Shown: positions 35,207 through 44,240, numbered from the stretch's first letter. The stretch: 64,000 bases of DNA from G965197675 sp965197675 (GCA_965197675.1 OZ240221.1:2170001-2234000); one strand, 5' to 3'. Notes: generated by a model from the letters alone, not told the origin. Made by a program: numbers and translations.

Positions 35207-36847
35207 CTAGTCGAACCTGGACTTACGAGCCTCCATATTTGTGTGTATGTCCAGTAGTACCGTCATTCCATCCGCGTTGAGCTTCTGGGCCTCTTTGAGG
35301 GCAGGGGAGACCTCAGAGGGTTGGGTGACAGTAATACCAACCGCGCCCATGCCCTCCGCTATCTTGGCATAATCGCCAGTCATATAGGTGGTACCGAAAA
35401 GCTCTCTCGCAGTGGAGTAGCCCCCGGGATAGGTGGACATACCACCGTTGTTCAACACGACTGTGGTGATGGGGATTCCCGCTCTAACAGAGGTCTCTAT
35501 ATCCAATCCAGACATGCCGAAGGCCCCATCACCCATGAGGTTCAAACAGAACTTATCGGGCTTCGCCAGCTTTGCTCCGATCATAAGGGGAATACCGAAG
35601 CCCAGATGGGTGCTCTTTCCCCAGCCGACGTAGCTGTGGGGGACGGTGGCGGTATAGAAGGGCATGATGCTGTCACGGGGGGCGCCAGCATCGTGAGTAA
35701 CGATGCTGTTGTCCTTGTCGAGAGTGCGTTCCATCTCCCCGATTACCCTGTACGTGTTGATAGGCACCTCCTCTGCGCTCAATATGGGCGCCCACCCCTC
35801 CAGCCACTGCCTCCTCAATGCCGCTATCTCGGCAGCTACGTTAGTCTGGCCCCTACGTCCACCCTTGCCTGCTTGAGCTTTGACTTCCTGAAGCACCGCC
35901 CGTAAAGTCAGCTTCGCATCCCCTGGAAGACCTATGTCCACTGAGTAATCCTTGTTGATATCCTCTATGCTCTCGCAGTTGTGTATGAATACTTTGTCCT
36001 CGGGAATAGGTTGTCCGTAGTTAGTCCTGGTCAAACTGGACCCGACAGCAAACAGAACGTCAGATTCCTGCAGCCACCGTCTAGCCGGTAGAGTAGTTGC
36101 GCCGCTGCCTGCGCCAAGGGCCAGTGGATGGCGCTCATCGAAGGAGGACTTGCCGGGCATGGTGCAGTAAACAGGGACCTCAAGAAGCTCTGCCAACTCC
36201 TTAAGCTCTTGAGTGGCGTCAGAGAGCAGGACGCCCATACCCGACCAAATGATCGGCTTTTTGGCGCTCAGAAGGAGCTTGACTGCATCCTTTATGTCGC
36301 TGTCGGACGGACACTGGAGTGATCTTCTCGGTGGTTGGTAGTTCATCACCGACTCCGGGGCTTCCTGAACACCGACGTCCGCGGGAATCTCGACTATCAC
36401 CGGTCCAGGACGTCCGTTACGAAGAGCATGAAAGGCGCGGCGCATGACACTAGTGACTTGGCTCGCTTGAAGGATGACCTCCCCGCATTTGGATACCGTC
36501 CTATATGTGCGAACAGGCGAGAAGTTAGGGCGGACGGCATACTCGCTCAAAGATGAACCGCCTGGAAGATACAAGATAGGAACGTTATCGCTGAATGCCT
36601 GGGCCAGACCACCCATAGAGTTCTCGGAGCCGGGGCCACCCTGGGTGATGATTACGCCGAACTTTCGGCGATGATTCATGCGACTGAAACCATCGGAAGC
36701 CATGATGGCGCCCCGCTCTTGCCTGAACATGATCGGCCGGATGCCTTCCTTGGCCACCTCTTCGATGAGCTGGTTGGAGGGGAAGCAGGATACCCATTCC
36801 ACTTCCTCCATCTTCAAGATTCGTGCTACGGCCTGCATCACGTTCAT
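35207..36847 (-). CDS. Thiamine-diphosphate-dependent enzyme (acetolactate synthase-like)
   Basis: The 546-residue protein has all three domains of the ThDP large-subunit family. The catalytic Glu is at residue 44 (FRQERGAIM). The middle domain has PIIWSGMGVLLSDA. The ThDP motif is GDGAFGMSGLDIETSVR followed by VVLNNGGMS. The family includes acetolactate synthase, benzoylformate decarboxylase, oxalyl-CoA decarboxylase and glyoxylate carboligase. No small regulatory subunit is present, so a branched-chain biosynthetic role is less likely, and a decarboxylase or lyase role in the surrounding catabolic operon is preferred. AGAGGA lies 8 bases before the ATG. Confidence 0.9.
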   Translation of the reverse strand: MNVMQAVARILKMEEVEWVSCFPSNQLIEEVAKEGIRPIMFRQERGAIMASDGFSRMNHRRKFGVIITQGGPGSENSMGGLAQAFSDNVPILYLPGGSSLSEYAVRPNFSPVRTYRTVSKCGEVILQASQVTSVMRRAFHALRNGRPGPVIVEIPADVGVQEAPESVMNYQPPRRSLQCPSDSDIKDAVKLLLSAKKPIIWSGMGVLLSDATQELKELAELLEVPVYCTMPGKSSFDERHPLALGAGSGATTLPARRWLQESDVLFAVGSSLTRTNYGQPIPEDKVFIHNCESIEDINKDYSVDIGLPGDAKLTLRAVLQEVKAQAGKGGRRGQTNVAAEIAALRRQWLEGWAPILSAEEVPINTYRVIGEMERTLDKDNSIVTHDAGAPRDSIMPFYTATVPHSYVGWGKSTHLGFGIPLMIGAKLAKPDKFCLNLMGDGAFGMSGLDIETSVRAGIPITTVVLNNGGMSTYPGGYSTARELFGTTYMTGDYAKIAEGMGAVGITVTQPSEVSPALKEAQKLNADGMTVLLDIHTNMEARKSRFD

Positions 36848-36880
36848 CTTCGTGTCCTCTCGTTTCCCGGAGAGCCCAAG

Positions 36881-37975
36881 CTAGACCCTCACCCTCTCCA
36901 ACACGTTCTCATCTATGGCGAGGCCCAACCCTGGCCCGCTGGGAAGCTCGATCTCACCATCCTTCACCTCCAACGGCTCTTCCAACAGCGATTCTATCTC
37001 TGGATTGAACGTGAACTCCTCTTTAGAGTACTCGTGGGGTCGGGTACCATATCTCAAAGTGGAGTAGAGGTGCAAACTAGCAGCGCTGGCTATACCGGCC
37101 GAGGGGCAGTGAGGCATCACAGGCTTGTTGAAGGTCTCTGCCAGGGTGCATATCCTCCTCATTTCCGAGAAGCCACCCACTGATACTATATCGGGCTGTA
37201 AGATGTCGGGATTGCCGTTGAGTATCAAGTCTCGAAACTGCCATCGAGTGTACTCCTGCTCGCCGGAAGATACGGGCACGGTCAGGGCATCAGCAACCTG
37301 TCTGAGTCCCTGGTAGTCGAATTCAGGGAGCGGCTCTTCGAGGTGGTCGATTCCCACCTCTTCGAGGCGTTCCCCCTGTTCGATGGCGGTGCTCACCGAA
37401 TACCCATTGTTGACATCCAAGCCTAGGTAGACATCCGCAGGCAGGAACTCTCTGCACAATCTGTACATTTCCAAGTCTTTAGCGGGATCCACGTCCTGAC
37501 GACTAGACGTCCACTCCAAGCGCACCTTGAATGCTCTAAAGCCAGCTTCATAGCCTGCCTCGATCTTCTCCAACATTTCTAGTGGTTGGAGTTCACACCC
37601 AGCCCCCACACTAAGGTAGACCTTGATGCGGGTCCTGGCAGCACCCCCCAGCAACTGGTGCAGAGGCATATCTACAGATTTACCCAGGATATCCCAGCAG
37701 GCTATATCCACAGCGCCGATGCCTGTGGTCTGCATTCCCATAGGCCCCAATCGGGCGGTGTTGAAGAACATCTCCTCCCACAGCGCATTCGTATTTCTCG
37801 GGTCCCTTCCAACAACGAGGGGATTGATGAACTCATCTATAAAGGTCTTTATCGCTTTTGGAAGCTCTCCCCACCCCGAGACCTCACCGATGCCAGTGAT
37901 GCCTTCATCAGTATGGACCATGACCAGCATCGGCCCCTTGTTCAGTGGGATGGACTCTACCTTAGTGATTTTCAA
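36881..37975 (-). CDS. Mandelate racemase/muconate lactonizing enzyme family protein
   Basis: This 364-residue enolase-superfamily protein has the capping domain (MKITKVESIPL to about 125) and the barrel with FKVRLE (K-x-R in place of K-x-K at the second-strand base), metal ligands Asp in LGLDVNNGY, Glu in HLEEPL and Glu in SSGEQEY, and a His in VMPHCPSAG that can serve as the opposite base. This points to the mandelate-racemase subgroup, which dehydrates or epimerises sugar acids and other 2-hydroxy acids. The start is TTG with GAGGTGAG. In the operon with an amidohydrolase and a ThDP enzyme it probably performs a dehydration; inference. Confidence 0.9.
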   Translation of the reverse strand: MKITKVESIPLNKGPMLVMVHTDEGITGIGEVSGWGELPKAIKTFIDEFINPLVVGRDPRNTNALWEEMFFNTARLGPMGMQTTGIGAVDIACWDILGKSVDMPLHQLLGGAARTRIKVYLSVGAGCELQPLEMLEKIEAGYEAGFRAFKVRLEWTSSRQDVDPAKDLEMYRLCREFLPADVYLGLDVNNGYSVSTAIEQGERLEEVGIDHLEEPLPEFDYQGLRQVADALTVPVSSGEQEYTRWQFRDLILNGNPDILQPDIVSVGGFSEMRRICTLAETFNKPVMPHCPSAGIASAASLHLYSTLRYGTRPHEYSKEEFTFNPEIESLLEEPLEVKDGEIELPSGPGLGLAIDENVLERVRV

Positions 37976-38017
37976 TACTCACCTCGTTGATCAGCACCCG
38001 AGTTCACAGGAGCGCCT

Positions 38018-39148
38018 CTAGTTCAGGTTGTAGAGATTTACAGCGTTCTGTCCGTAAACCTTCTGCCGAACGTCTTCCGGCATGGGTTCCAGATTCTCCT
38101 TCAACTCCGCTACGGGATGTAATACAGAATCCGAGTGGGGATAGTCGAAGGCCCACAGGAATCTATCGGCGCCCAGCACCTCTATGCCGTACTTGACCAG
38201 TCTTTCGTCGGGATCCATGGCGACCCAGCATTGGCGATGGAAGTACTCGGTGGGTCGCAGTTTCATTCCCGTGGTAAAGCCGTTCACGTCGAACTTCTCC
38301 TCCATCCGGTCCAGCCAATAGACCAGCCACCCCATCCCCGACTCTAGCAGAACCACTTTTAGGCGTGGAAAGCGATCGAAGGTGTTGCTGTTGAAGAAGC
38401 TGGTGAAGTTCATCTTGGCATCCTCACCCCCCATGACGAAATGCCACCAGGTAGTGATCTCTTCCTTGTTCGAGTAAGCCAGTACCGGAAACTCTCGATG
38501 TCCAGTGGTAGGGTGAATCGTTACAGGAACATCCAGATCCTGGGCCACAGCCCAGAGAGGATCATAGTATCGACTACCGTAAGGGTTGCCTGTGGGAGGA
38601 ACTGAGCCGAACATGGCCGCCTTGGCCCCAAGTTTGGTCGTTCGCTCCAACTCTTTTATTCCTTCCTGGACGTCTAGGGTGGGAATGTGGGCCACGGGTA
38701 TGAGGCGATCAGGGTGGGGTTTGCAGAAATCGAAGAGCCAGTTGTTGTAGGCCCTGCAATAGGCGGCAGCCAGCCTTGGATCCTCGCAGTCAGCTTCCCA
38801 GCTCAAGCTCAATGATGGGTACACCAAAGTGACGTCTATGCCCTCGGAATCCATCACTTTTATGCGCTCGTCTGGCACATAAGCGCCAGGCAACTGAGCC
38901 TCTTGGTAGCTCACTCTTCCAGGGGTCAAGAATGGACGGACATCCTGCCCTATTGCCCCAACCGCCCCTAACGTTCCGTTTCTCTGGAACCATGACTTCT
39001 CACCGTCCACACTCATGTATTCCAGGCCGTTCTCGTCCAACTCGATTCGCAGCGCACGCTCTTTATACTCCGGCTCCAGATACTCTTCCCACAGGTTTGT
39101 CGGTTCCAAGATATGCCCATCGACGTCTACGAACTCGTTCTTATTCAT
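38018..39148 (-). CDS. ACMSD-type amidohydrolase
   Basis: The 376-residue protein has DVDGHILEP at the N-terminus, IPVAHIPT, VTIHPTTG and WAFDYPHSDSV, the complete metal site of the Amidohydrolase_2 family. It is a close paralogue of 29813-30943 (both have FTTGMKLRP and DPDERLVKY). I start at ATG 39148, with GGGGGT about 9 bases upstream and exact agreement with the paralogue's N-terminus; an in-frame ATG at 39175 would add nine residues. It is the first gene of the minus-strand four-gene operon (enolase-superfamily, ThDP enzyme, VOC), so it likely catalyses the first hydrolytic or decarboxylating step. Confidence 0.9.
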   Translation of the reverse strand: MNKNEFVDVDGHILEPTNLWEEYLEPEYKERALRIELDENGLEYMSVDGEKSWFQRNGTLGAVGAIGQDVRPFLTPGRVSYQEAQLPGAYVPDERIKVMDSEGIDVTLVYPSLSLSWEADCEDPRLAAAYCRAYNNWLFDFCKPHPDRLIPVAHIPTLDVQEGIKELERTTKLGAKAAMFGSVPPTGNPYGSRYYDPLWAVAQDLDVPVTIHPTTGHREFPVLAYSNKEEITTWWHFVMGGEDAKMNFTSFFNSNTFDRFPRLKVVLLESGMGWLVYWLDRMEEKFDVNGFTTGMKLRPTEYFHRQCWVAMDPDERLVKYGIEVLGADRFLWAFDYPHSDSVLHPVAELKENLEPMPEDVRQKVYGQNAVNLYNLN

Positions 39149-39433
39149 GGATTCATAACCCCCTTCCTCGATCATCGCTATCCCTATACGGATAGAATAT
39201 GGACTTCCTCCGCCTGCTTTTCAAGTCCCCTAATTATAGGTTACCATTCAAGCAAGCTGACCTCCTTCAGAATGATAGATGACGCATAGAATAGCCTCCT
39301 CATAGGATGATCAGAGCAGGGTCGCCCAGGCTTGGTCTCACCTGGCTACCGTGTCATCGGCGCAGGCAGGTAGCATGACTTTTGAAGCAACTATACCCAT
39401 TCGGCAACTTTTATTATGAAGCAATTCGCAAGC
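39149..39433. other. Divergent intergenic region with dispersed repeats
   Basis: No gene is seen. Positions 39251-39283 repeat 1331-1363 at 29 of 33 bases. Positions 39372-39392 match 50103-50123 at 19 of 21 bases, in both cases shortly upstream of a promoter-like sequence. Confidence 0.5.
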
Positions 39434-39462
39434 TCGACATTCGTACACTCAGAGAATACAAT
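39434..39462 (+). promoter_or_regulatory. Candidate sigma70-type promoter for the 39502 gene
   Basis: TCGACA (39434-39439) and TACAAT (39457-39462) are separated by exactly 17 bases, 40 bases before the ATG. The ribosome binding site AGAGAGGAA follows. This is one of the better promoter matches in the window. Confidence 0.5.
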
Positions 39463-39501
39463 CCGGGAGATTCACCATATTAGTAGAGAGGAATAATCGA
39501 T

Positions 39502-40554
39502 ATGGCAGTGCGTACAACTCATAGAATCAGCGCCAACGCTTTGCGAGATCTTATGGAGCGGATGGTCGTAGCTGCTGGGTGCGATGAAGAGACCGCGAAG
39601 ACAGTGGCCGACGTCCACGTGGAAGCCGATATGCGGGGTCACCTATTCCAGGGCCTTGACCACATGTTTGATCTGATACTGGGAATTCAAGCAGGAGAAA
39701 TCGATCCCAAAGGCAAGCCAGAAGTCGCTAAAGAGGGAGATGCCTGGGTGCTGGTCGATGGAAACAGGGGGGCCGGTCACCCCGCCGCTGTGCTGGGGGC
39801 AAAGATCGGGATCAACAAGGCCAGGTCGGCGGGAAGCTGCACTATAGGAATAACCAACAGCTCCGACATTTATATAATCGGATACTACGTAGAGATACTG
39901 GCGAGAGCTGGCATGGTGGGAATTCTGACTACCAACGGCGGACCACTGGTTCATCCGTACGGCGGAATCGAGCCTATCCTGGGAACGAATCCGATAGCCA
40001 TCGGTATTCCCACTGATAGTGACGACCCCATCGTGCTGGACATGGCAACCAGTGCTATAGCGGGGTCGTATATCCGCCAGGCTGCGTATTACGGTGAGCA
40101 GATTCCACAAGGAGTCGCCATCGACGAGAAGGGAATGCCCACTACTGACTCGGCGGATATTGATAGGAGGCTGGGTGGAGCCGGCACCATCTCACCGATG
40201 GCGGGTCACAAGGGTTTCGGCTTGGGGCTGTGCCTAGCGATCATGGCAGGGCCTCTGGTAGGCGCCGAAATGGGAAGGGCACTGGAAGGCGATACGCCCA
40301 AGGGGCACATCATGATGGCTATCAATCCCGAGATTTTCGGGGATACCACCACGTTCAAAAAGTGGGTTTCACGCCACTTGCAGGATATCAAAACCTCCAA
40401 GAAAGCACCCGGGGTATCGGAAATCCTGATTCCTGGCGAGCGCTCCTTCGCTCAGCGGGAGAGGAGTTTGAAAGAGGGAATCGAGCTGTTGGATGCGACT
40501 TGGCAACGGGCAGAAGCTATAGCGGGAAGCCTGGGCATAGAGTTGCCCAAATGA
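39502..40554 (+). CDS. Ldh2-family dehydrogenase, divergent variant
   Basis: The 350-residue protein keeps the Ldh2 fold (GMVGILTTNGGPLVHPYGG, LGTNPIAIGIPT, MATSAIAGSYIR, AGHKGFGLGL) and is shorter in the middle than the 4055 type. The SHG motif reads FQG (residues 49-51) and the HHLG motif reads SSDIY, with Asp122 where the catalytic His is expected. It thus shares the Gln/Asp pattern of the 4055 and 26144 genes although it is otherwise distant from them, which argues for a functional variant. It is preceded by a good promoter and ends 15 bases before the convergent SDR gene. Confidence 0.87.
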   Translation: MAVRTTHRISANALRDLMERMVVAAGCDEETAKTVADVHVEADMRGHLFQGLDHMFDLILGIQAGEIDPKGKPEVAKEGDAWVLVDGNRGAGHPAAVLGAKIGINKARSAGSCTIGITNSSDIYIIGYYVEILARAGMVGILTTNGGPLVHPYGGIEPILGTNPIAIGIPTDSDDPIVLDMATSAIAGSYIRQAAYYGEQIPQGVAIDEKGMPTTDSADIDRRLGGAGTISPMAGHKGFGLGLCLAIMAGPLVGAEMGRALEGDTPKGHIMMAINPEIFGDTTTFKKWVSRHLQDIKTSKKAPGVSEILIPGERSFAQRERSLKEGIELLDATWQRAEAIAGSLGIELPK

Positions 40555-40569
40555 TGGTCGATCGTCACC

Positions 40570-41304
40570 TTACCACACTCCGCTAGTCTGACCGCCATCC
40601 AGGGTAAGGCAGACTCCGACACAAAAAGATGAAGCGTCCGAAGCCAACCATACCGCTGCTTCTGCCACCTCATCCACGGTTCCTATTCTGCCCTGGGGGA
40701 TGGTTGAGGTCATCTTGGCCATAGCCTCTGGACTACTGGATTCATGCTTCTCTGTCCGAGTAAAGGCTGGGCATATGGCATTGACCCTGATCCCTGCTGA
40801 AGCGTACTGAAGCGCCGCCGATTTAGTAAGACCTATCACTCCCCACTTGCTGGCTGTATAGATGGGCCCACCCGTCCATCCGATCAATCCGGCAGTAGAC
40901 GACATGTTGACTATAGACCCGCCGCCCTGTTGAAGCATGCGGGGCAACTCATATTTCATGCACAGCCAAACACCTTTGAGGTTGGTATCCATTACTACAT
41001 CCCAGTAGTCTTGCTCCGCAAGGTGGATCTGTCCCTCCCTGCCGCCGAGCCCTGCGTTGTTGAAGGCTATGTCCAGCCGACCATACTTCTCGATGGTATT
41101 TTCAACCATATTCTCGACCTCTGCCTCAACGGATACGTCCGTCTTGACGACGTAGGCCTCTCCTCCGGCAGCCTTAATCCTCTGGGCTGTTTCCTCGGTC
41201 TCGAGAACTCTGCGAGAAGCCGCCACCACTGCAGCACCCTCCTTTGCGAAAGAGAGGGCCGCAGCCCTCCCAATCCCTGAACTGGCCCCTGTCACCAAGG
41301 CCAC
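40570..41304 (-). CDS. Short-chain dehydrogenase/reductase, 5' end frameshifted or shortened
   Basis: The 244-residue frame starts at a GTG with MALVTGASSGIGRA and has NNAGLG, Ser in IVNMSS, YTASK and FCVGVCLTLDGG. Most relatives have 5-8 more residues before VALVTG. These are encoded just upstream as ATG (41329) TCA GGA CGG TTA GAC GGC AAA, but one extra base (in AAAGGTGGCC) puts them in another frame. Removing it restores MSGRLDGKVALVTG. So this is either a recent frameshift, a sequencing error, or use of the internal GTG. Residues after VVAAS are basic (SRR), suggesting NADP, unlike the NAD-type paralogues nearby. Confidence 0.82.
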   Translation of the reverse strand: MALVTGASSGIGRAAALSFAKEGAAVVAASRRVLETEETAQRIKAAGGEAYVVKTDVSVEAEVENMVENTIEKYGRLDIAFNNAGLGGREGQIHLAEQDYWDVVMDTNLKGVWLCMKYELPRMLQQGGGSIVNMSSTAGLIGWTGGPIYTASKWGVIGLTKSAALQYASAGIRVNAICPAFTRTEKHESSSPEAMAKMTSTIPQGRIGTVDEVAEAAVWLASDASSFCVGVCLTLDGGQTSGVW

Positions 41305-41791
41305 CTTTGCCGTCTAACCGTCCTGACATATAGAAACTCTCTCAGCCTACATCAAAGCGAAGAATACCAGTTCACCAACGCTGGCACGGGGTTGGGCCTC
41401 CCGTATGTAGTTGTAGGGTAAACGCATTTTGAGATAGGGGATACCCCGCCGCTCGTTTTTCCGGCTCTCGCCATCGCCCAGCCGGTCGGGGTGGAAGCTC
41501 TGCCAAAGGCTGGTTATGGCTAATATCCGATCGCTCTGCATTATAACCCGATTGGGCTTGTGTATAGCAACTTGATTGTCTTTTCTGTTTAGCTTTGAAA
41601 CTTGATTGAATTTTCCGGTCCACGTTCAAACTTGATTGAGTTGTAAAAAAAGTTTTGTTTTCGGGGTTTTCCAGGCGTGAAGGGCTCGTTATTTTTGATT
41701 GAGTTTTTCATCAGCTTGGGGTTGGACCCAATCGCCCGCCCAGGTGGGTTTTTGTATGTGAGGCACATCCACCTCGTGTAACACCTCTCTC

Positions 41792-41823
41792 TTGGATTCC
41801 CGTGTCAAGCACGGGAATGACGG
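41792..41823. repeat. REP-like palindrome, copy 2
   Basis: ATTCCCGTG-TCAAG-CACGGGAAT followed by GACGG, inside the insertion that splits element copy 2. Confidence 0.75.
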
Positions 41824-41868
41824 AAAAGAGGGGGGGCAGTGGAATGAGGGCATGGCGAGAGAGGGAAC

Positions 41869-42086
41869 ACCCTTCGACAGGCTCAGGGTGAGCGGATGTT
41901 TCTTTTCCCTACCGCTCAGGGTAAGCCAAAAGTTTATCTTGAGCCCGCCGAGGGGAAACGTGTGAGCGGGTGTAGTGACAACCGTTCCCCACTGTCCGCT
42001 CATGTCCTTCAACAGGCTTAGGGTGACCCTTCGACGAGCTCAGGGTGAGCGGGGACACCTCATCCCACAAGAGAGAAGGGGCCGGG
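41869..42086. repeat. CTCAGGGTGAGCGG-type composite repeat, copy 1
   Basis: It starts CCCTTCGACAGGCTCAGGGT and ends TCCCACAAGAGAGAAGGGGC, with many CTCAGGGT/ACCCTGAG units in both orientations and the segment GTTTATCTTGAGCCCGCC. The same order occurs at 42381-42673 and, shortened, at 48842-49001. Short frames through it are serine- and leucine-rich and not genes. Confidence 0.65.
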
Positions 42087-42305
42087 TATTTTTCAGCGAG
42101 GGTGTTGACTAGCTCTTGAAACAGGCGAGAGTTGCGGCTGTGCTTCGATCCATTCAGGTTGCCCTTGGGAGGGTCTGCACTTGGACGACGACCTCCGTGA
42201 GAAATAGGGGTGATACCTCCTTGTAAGCGAGATGAGTGTTTACATTATAGCACGTAGGTTCTCATCTTATATATAGCCGTGTAGCACAACAGGCTAGGCG
42301 CCAAC

Positions 42306-42338
42306 TCTGGATTCCCGTGCTTGACACGGGAATGACGG
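42306..42338. repeat. REP-like palindrome, copy 3
   Basis: ATTCCCGTG-CTTGA-CACGGGAAT, closing element copy 2 exactly as copy 1 of the palindrome closes element copy 1. Confidence 0.75.
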
Positions 42339-42380
42339 AAAAGAGCGTGGCAGTGGAATGACGGCATGGGGAGTGAGGGC

Positions 42381-42673
42381 ACCCTTCCCTTCGACTACGC
42401 TCAGGGTAAACTTTAAGCTCAGGATGAGCGGATGTTTCTTTTCCCCACCGCTCAGGGTAAGCCAAGAGTTTATCTTGAGCCCGCCTAGGGGAAACGTGTG
42501 AGCGGGTGCAACGGCAACCGTTCCCCACTGTCCACTCATGTCCTTCAACAGGCTTAGGGCGACCCTTCGACGAGCTCAGGGTGAGCGTATATACAACACC
42601 ACACCGCTCATGGTGAGCTAGTCGAACCGGGTGAGGGGGGACACCTGATCCCACGAAGGAGAAGGGGCCGGGG
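42381..42673. repeat. CTCAGGGTGAGCGG-type composite repeat, copy 2
   Basis: It is collinear with 41869-42086 with extra units near 42575-42640 (GCTCATGGTGAGC). It ends GAAGGAGAAGGGGCCGGGG about 115 bases before the next gene, so it may cover that gene's promoter. Confidence 0.65.
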
Positions 42674-42787
42674 CATTTTATTTCAAACTCAGGTTGTAAT
42701 TCCAAGCCCGTCCGTTTAGAATTCAGAGAGGAATCCATCCACCTAGTTCGATTTCAGCCCTCTGCAATTTCCCCACTCGGGTTATTC

Positions 42788-43858
42788 ATGGAAGATTATC
42801 CCCGCTACTTGGGAGAAGACCTGCGCCAGTTTGCGCGGCAGGTGCTCCTTCACTATGGAATGACGGAGGAGGATGCTGCCATAGCCGCAGAGGTCATAGT
42901 TGACGCAGACCTCAGGGGGATCGACTCTCATGGGCTGGCCCACTTGACCACCCACAAGTCCTACTTACCGGGACTGAAGTCAGGCAGGGTCAACCCCAAA
43001 CCCAAACCCCAAATAATACGAGAGACTCCTACTACCGCTGTGGTAGACAGTGATGCCGGATTCGGTATGGTGGTGGCTTATCGTGCCATGGAGATGGCCA
43101 TACGCAAGGCCAAAGAAAATAGCATTGGGATAGTCGTAGTCACCAAAGGTCATCACCTAGGGGCAGCAGGGTACTACTCTATGATGGCCCTTCCTCACGA
43201 CATGATCGGAATTTCCATGACCAATACTTGGCCAGCGGTACCACCTACCTTGGGTCGAGAGCAGCGGTTGGGAACGAACCCCATCAGTCTGGCTGCTCCG
43301 ACAAACAAAGAGCCCCCCTTTGTTCTAGACATGGCCACCAGCGTTGTTGCTCAGGGGAAGCTGGAGATAGCTCGACGCAAAGGCGCCTCTATACCTGCCG
43401 GCTGGGCTGTGGACGAGGACGGAAATCCCATTACTGACCCAAATGATTACTGGAAGGGGGGTGCACTGAACCCATTAGGCTCAACACCCGAGCTGAGCAG
43501 CTACAAAGGGTATGGATTGGCGGTTATGGTAGATATTCTAGCCGGCGTGCTTTCGGGAGTGGGATACGGAGCCACACTTTCCAGCGAAGAGCGAATTTCA
43601 GGGTTTTTCTTTGCAGCTATCCGTATTGATAGCTTCAGGCCCATCGACGAGTTCAAAGCCATGATGGACGATATGATAAGAACTCTGAGGGACACACCGC
43701 CCGCGCCAGGAGAAGAGAGGGTTCTAGTTGCAGGTCTGAAGGAACACGAGACCTTTCAGGAGAGGTCTAAACACGGCATACCGCTACATTCCCAAGTCGT
43801 CGACTCCTTGAAGGAGCTTGCCCAGGAGTTGGGCCTACCCTTTCCCCCTCCCCATTAG
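42788..43858 (+). CDS. Ldh2-family dehydrogenase with canonical active site
   Basis: The 356-residue protein is the one orthodox Ldh2 enzyme of the window. It has DLRGIDSHGLAHL with SHG at 47-49 and KGHHLGAAGYY with the His pair at 122-123, then TNTWPAVPPTLG, LGTNPISLAAPT and MATSVVAQGK for NAD(P) and substrate. It should oxidise a 2-hydroxyacid such as malate, L-lactate, ureidoglycolate or sulfolactate. The ATG lacks a clear ribosome binding site. A MITE-like repeat begins on the base after its stop codon. Comparison with 4055, 26144 and 39502 shows which residues changed in those. Confidence 0.92.
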   Translation: MEDYPRYLGEDLRQFARQVLLHYGMTEEDAAIAAEVIVDADLRGIDSHGLAHLTTHKSYLPGLKSGRVNPKPKPQIIRETPTTAVVDSDAGFGMVVAYRAMEMAIRKAKENSIGIVVVTKGHHLGAAGYYSMMALPHDMIGISMTNTWPAVPPTLGREQRLGTNPISLAAPTNKEPPFVLDMATSVVAQGKLEIARRKGASIPAGWAVDEDGNPITDPNDYWKGGALNPLGSTPELSSYKGYGLAVMVDILAGVLSGVGYGATLSSEERISGFFFAAIRIDSFRPIDEFKAMMDDMIRTLRDTPPAPGEERVLVAGLKEHETFQERSKHGIPLHSQVVDSLKELAQELGLPFPPPH

Positions 43859-44020
43859 ACCCTGTCTCAGAGAGGCAAACACCTTGATCCCAACCCCCCG
43901 CCCCAGGTGAGTTTTTGTATCTGCGGGCACATCCCTTCAAGGGATTCAGAACAGGCCCCCATGCCCCCTGCCAGAGGGATGAACCCCTCCAGACTCCCTC
44001 CGTGGGGCGTCTTGGAGAGG
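43859..44020. mobile_element. MITE-like element, copy C
   Basis: It starts ACCCTGTCTCAGAGAGGC directly after the TAG of the Ldh2 gene and ends in a decayed GTCTTGGAGAGG. The centre differs from copy B (CATCCCTTCAAGGGATTCAG). Confidence 0.6.
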
Positions 44021-44026
44021 CATCCA

Positions 44027-44058
44027 CTGGATTCCCGTGTCAAGCACGGGAATGACGG
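44027..44058. repeat. REP-like palindrome, copy 4
   Basis: ATTCCCGTG-TCAAG-CACGGGAAT, lying between MITE copies C and D. Confidence 0.75.
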
Positions 44059-44064
44059 GTGGGG

Positions 44065-44226
44065 GGCCTGTCTCAGATAGGCAAGCACCTTGGTTCCAAC
44101 CGCCCGCCCCAGGTAAGTTCTTGTATCTGGGGGCGCATTCTCTACCTGGCGGTAGACAGGCTCATGCCCCCTGTCAGAGGGATGAACCCCTCCGGACTCC
44201 CTCCGTTCGGGCTTCTGGGACAGGAT
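44065..44226. mobile_element. MITE-like element, copy D
   Basis: It starts GGCCTGTCTCAGATAGGC, has CTACCTGGCGGTAGACAGG in the centre and ends GGGCTTCTGGGACAGG, only 15 bases from the 3' end of the minus-strand beta-propeller gene. Inverted ends are well kept. Confidence 0.65.
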
Positions 44227-44240
44227 CGTTAGCAGGAGTG

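Larger units (their letters stand above)
41555..42338 (-). mobile_element. Second copy of the 19027 element, decayed and interrupted
   Basis: 41555-41722 matches the left part of copy 1 (three AACTTGATTG decamers at 41569, 41599 and 41629, A-tract, DEKLNQK C-terminus). 42087-42338 matches the right part, including AAGGAGGT followed by an ATT codon and ISHGGRRP. The middle of the gene is missing, and 364 bp of unrelated repeat DNA (41723-42086) lies between the halves. The motif has degenerated (RRPSADPPKGN), so no working protein is expected. Confidence 0.65.

Noticed and set aside
43867..44027. Small frames within MITE and composite repeats (also near 27.5, 41.9, 42.4 and 48.7 kb)
   Set aside because: They change frame between copies of the same repeat and have no ribosome binding sites.
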